The notes under the pieces: model-generated
The model's input: only the letters and a program-made list of their open reading frames with translations
Database searches by the model: none
What the model was told of the DNA's origin: nothing
Translations under genes and position numbers: made by a program
Shown: positions 5,824 to 7,594 of the stretch, piece after piece
Position numbering within the stretch: the stretch's first letter is position 1
How the letters are laid out: every line of letters starts with the position of its first letter
NCBI GenBank assembly: GCA_031276105.1
Contig: JAISNS010000139.1
Span: forward strand, 1-7,594
Reading direction: 5' to 3'
DNA from: Dysgonamonadaceae bacterium
GTDB taxonomy: Bacteria > Bacteroidota > Bacteroidia > Bacteroidales > Azobacteroidaceae
Length of the DNA stretch: 7,594 nt

Positions 5824-7593
5824 ATGGATATTATTCACTTATTGCCCGATTCGATTGCCAACCAGATAGCAGCCGGCGAAGTGATTCAGCGTCCGGCTTC
5901 TGTTGTAAAAGAACTGGTCGAAAACGCAATAGATGCCGGCGCCGATCATATTCGGATATACATCAAAGACGCCGGGCGCACCTTAATCCAAGTGATTGAT
6001 AACGGAAAAGGCATGTCGGAAACCGACGCCCGAATGGCTTTTGAACGACATGCTACTTCCAAGATCGCTACCGCAAACGACCTCTTCACCCTCCGGACGA
6101 TGGGTTTCAGGGGGGAAGCCCTCGCTTCCATTGCCTCAGTTGCTCAGGTGGAATTAAAAACCCGCCGCAAAGAAGACGAAACAGGAACGCTTATCCTGAT
6201 TTCGGCTTCCCGCTTAGACAAACAGGAAATGGTAAGCGTCAGCCCCGGCAGTTCCTTCTCGGTTAAAAACCTGTTCTTCAATATACCGGCCCGCAGGAAA
6301 TTCCTGAAATCCAACGAAACGGAATTTAAAAATATCCTGACCGAATTGGAGCGGATAACCCTGGTATATCCCCAAATTATTTTCTCCTTAAATCACAACG
6401 ACAACGAAATATTCAATTTGCCGGCATCCGGCTTGAAGCAGCGGATTGTCAATGTATTGGGGAGGAAATTGTCGCAACAGTTGATCCCAGTAAACGTCAA
6501 TACTTCGCTGGTCAATATCGCCGGATTTATCGGAACGCCCGAATCGAGTAAAAAACGGGGCGCTTTCCAATATTTCTTTGTCAACGGGCGCTATATGCGG
6601 CATCCCTACTTCGTCCGTGCGATTGCAATCGCTTTCGAGCCGTTCATTCCGTCGGGCGATATGCCGAACTTCTTTATTTACCTTACGGTAGACCCTTCAA
6701 GTATCGACGTTAACATTCACCCGACCAAAACGGAGATCAAATTCGAGAACGAACAGGCCATGTGGCAAATCATCTCCACTGCGGTAAAAGAAGCCATTGC
6801 CCTTCCGAGTTTGGAATTTGATCAGGAAGGCGCCATCGACATGCCGGTTTACGACAGTAAAAGACCGCCGGTAGAACCTCCGCGCGTGCAAGTTCCTCCG
6901 GGATATAATCCGTTTAAGGAAACACATAACCAATTTCACAAGCATGTGGACTGGGAAAAACTGTATGAAACGCGCAATTATTCCGGCCCCGTTTTCGAAA
7001 CGAAAGAAGCGGAAATACCCGACATGGACACTCCGTCCGAAACGTTTCAATACAAAGGCAAATACTTAATTCTTGCGCTTAAGTCGGGACTGACTTTTAT
7101 CAACCGGCGCCGGGCGCATATCCGCATCCTGTATGATCAGTACATGCAGCGGATGCAGCAACAGCAAGGCATGTCGCAAGGCCTCCTGTTTCCCGAAATC
7201 ATCACATTCAATCCGAAAGAAGCAACGGTTCTTCCTTATTTACTGGACGATCTTACCTGCATCGGTTTCGATTTGGCCGATTTGGGAAACAATGCTTACT
7301 CTATCAACGGAATACCTTCCGGTCTGGAAAACATTAATCCGGTCGAGACATTGCAGGAAATGATAGACAAAGCCTTGGAAACCGGATGCGAAGTCAAAGA
7401 AGAAATTTCGGAAACGCTGGCCTTGGCGCTGGCAAAAAAAGCAGCGATTCCTCCCGGCAAAAACCTTTCGCGGGAAGAATCGCAAGAGTTAATCGCTAAA
7501 CTTTTTTCCTCTACTTCGCCGAATTATACTCCCGACGGGAAAATCATTCTCTTCGTCCTGTCGGAAGAGGAACTGAATAAACGATTCAAATAA
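5824..7593 (+). CDS. mutL: DNA mismatch repair protein MutL
   Basis: ATP-driven coordinator of mismatch repair, acting after MutS recognises a mispair. The 589-residue protein has an N-terminal GHKL ATPase (about 1-330): Glu30 and Asn34 in KELVENAIDAGA, DNGKG at 59-63, FERHATSK at 73-80, GFRGEAL at 94-100, and Lys302 in DVNIHPTKTEIKF. A short linker (about 335-405), rich in Pro and charged residues, leads to a C-terminal dimerisation domain (about 406-589). That domain keeps a sliding-clamp motif, QGLLFP (452-457), comparable to QEMIVP in B. subtilis and QPLLIP in E. coli. The endonuclease metal motif DQHAxxExxxxE is degraded: the aligned stretch 427-438 starts NRRR and has Ile at the first Glu position. 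The CPHGRP position reads YTPDGK (568-573). By sequence it is therefore probably not a nicking enzyme. The ATG is 3 bases after the dehydrogenase stop, with no clear ribosome-binding site, so coupled translation is likely. Confidence 0.97.
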   Translation: MDIIHLLPDSIANQIAAGEVIQRPASVVKELVENAIDAGADHIRIYIKDAGRTLIQVIDNGKGMSETDARMAFERHATSKIATANDLFTLRTMGFRGEALASIASVAQVELKTRRKEDETGTLILISASRLDKQEMVSVSPGSSFSVKNLFFNIPARRKFLKSNETEFKNILTELERITLVYPQIIFSLNHNDNEIFNLPASGLKQRIVNVLGRKLSQQLIPVNVNTSLVNIAGFIGTPESSKKRGAFQYFFVNGRYMRHPYFVRAIAIAFEPFIPSGDMPNFFIYLTVDPSSIDVNIHPTKTEIKFENEQAMWQIISTAVKEAIALPSLEFDQEGAIDMPVYDSKRPPVEPPRVQVPPGYNPFKETHNQFHKHVDWEKLYETRNYSGPVFETKEAEIPDMDTPSETFQYKGKYLILALKSGLTFINRRRAHIRILYDQYMQRMQQQQGMSQGLLFPEIITFNPKEATVLPYLLDDLTCIGFDLADLGNNAYSINGIPSGLENINPVETLQEMIDKALETGCEVKEEISETLALALAKKAAIPPGKNLSREESQELIAKLFSSTSPNYTPDGKIILFVLSEEELNKRFK

Positions 7594-7594
7594 C

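Overview
The window reads as chromosomal DNA from a member of the Bacteroidota, most likely the order Bacteroidales. This rests on the character of the proteins: a long YidC with a clade-style N-terminus and a basic C-terminal tail, a short-chain-dehydrogenase-type threonine dehydrogenase next to Kbl, and a pyrG-yidC pair. The leaders are also A/T-rich and lack clear Shine-Dalgarno sequences. All five genes lie on the + strand and the coding density is high. No tRNA, rRNA, CRISPR array, phage gene or transposase gene is visible.

Layout. Positions 1-1599 hold pyrG (CTP synthase, GTG start). After 26 bases comes yidC (1626-3530), the inner-membrane protein insertase. Positions 3531-3679 are the only sizeable non-coding gap. 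Most of it is a compact palindromic element (about 3535-3629) with 16-bp terminal inverted repeats, a perfect 13-bp internal hairpin and a 9-10-bp flanking direct repeat whose left copy contains the yidC stop codon. It looks like a MITE-type insertion. A run of four A/T-only 7-bp repeats follows, and then a second tight gene group: kbl (3680-4876), an SDR-type L-threonine 3-dehydrogenase (4873-5820, overlapping kbl by 4 bases) and mutL (5824-7593, 3 bases downstream). mutL ends one base before the window edge.

How the genes work together. The dehydrogenase oxidises L-threonine to 2-amino-3-ketobutyrate, and Kbl cleaves that with CoA to glycine and acetyl-CoA, so the overlapping pair encodes one two-step pathway. 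MutL (mismatch repair) has no metabolic link to it but probably shares its transcript. PyrG and YidC are housekeeping genes in a probable separate operon upstream.

I did not find a new multi-gene system. The two points most worth a second look are the small inserted palindromic element at the end of yidC, and the MutL, whose C-terminal nuclease motifs look degenerate although a sliding-clamp-binding motif is preserved.
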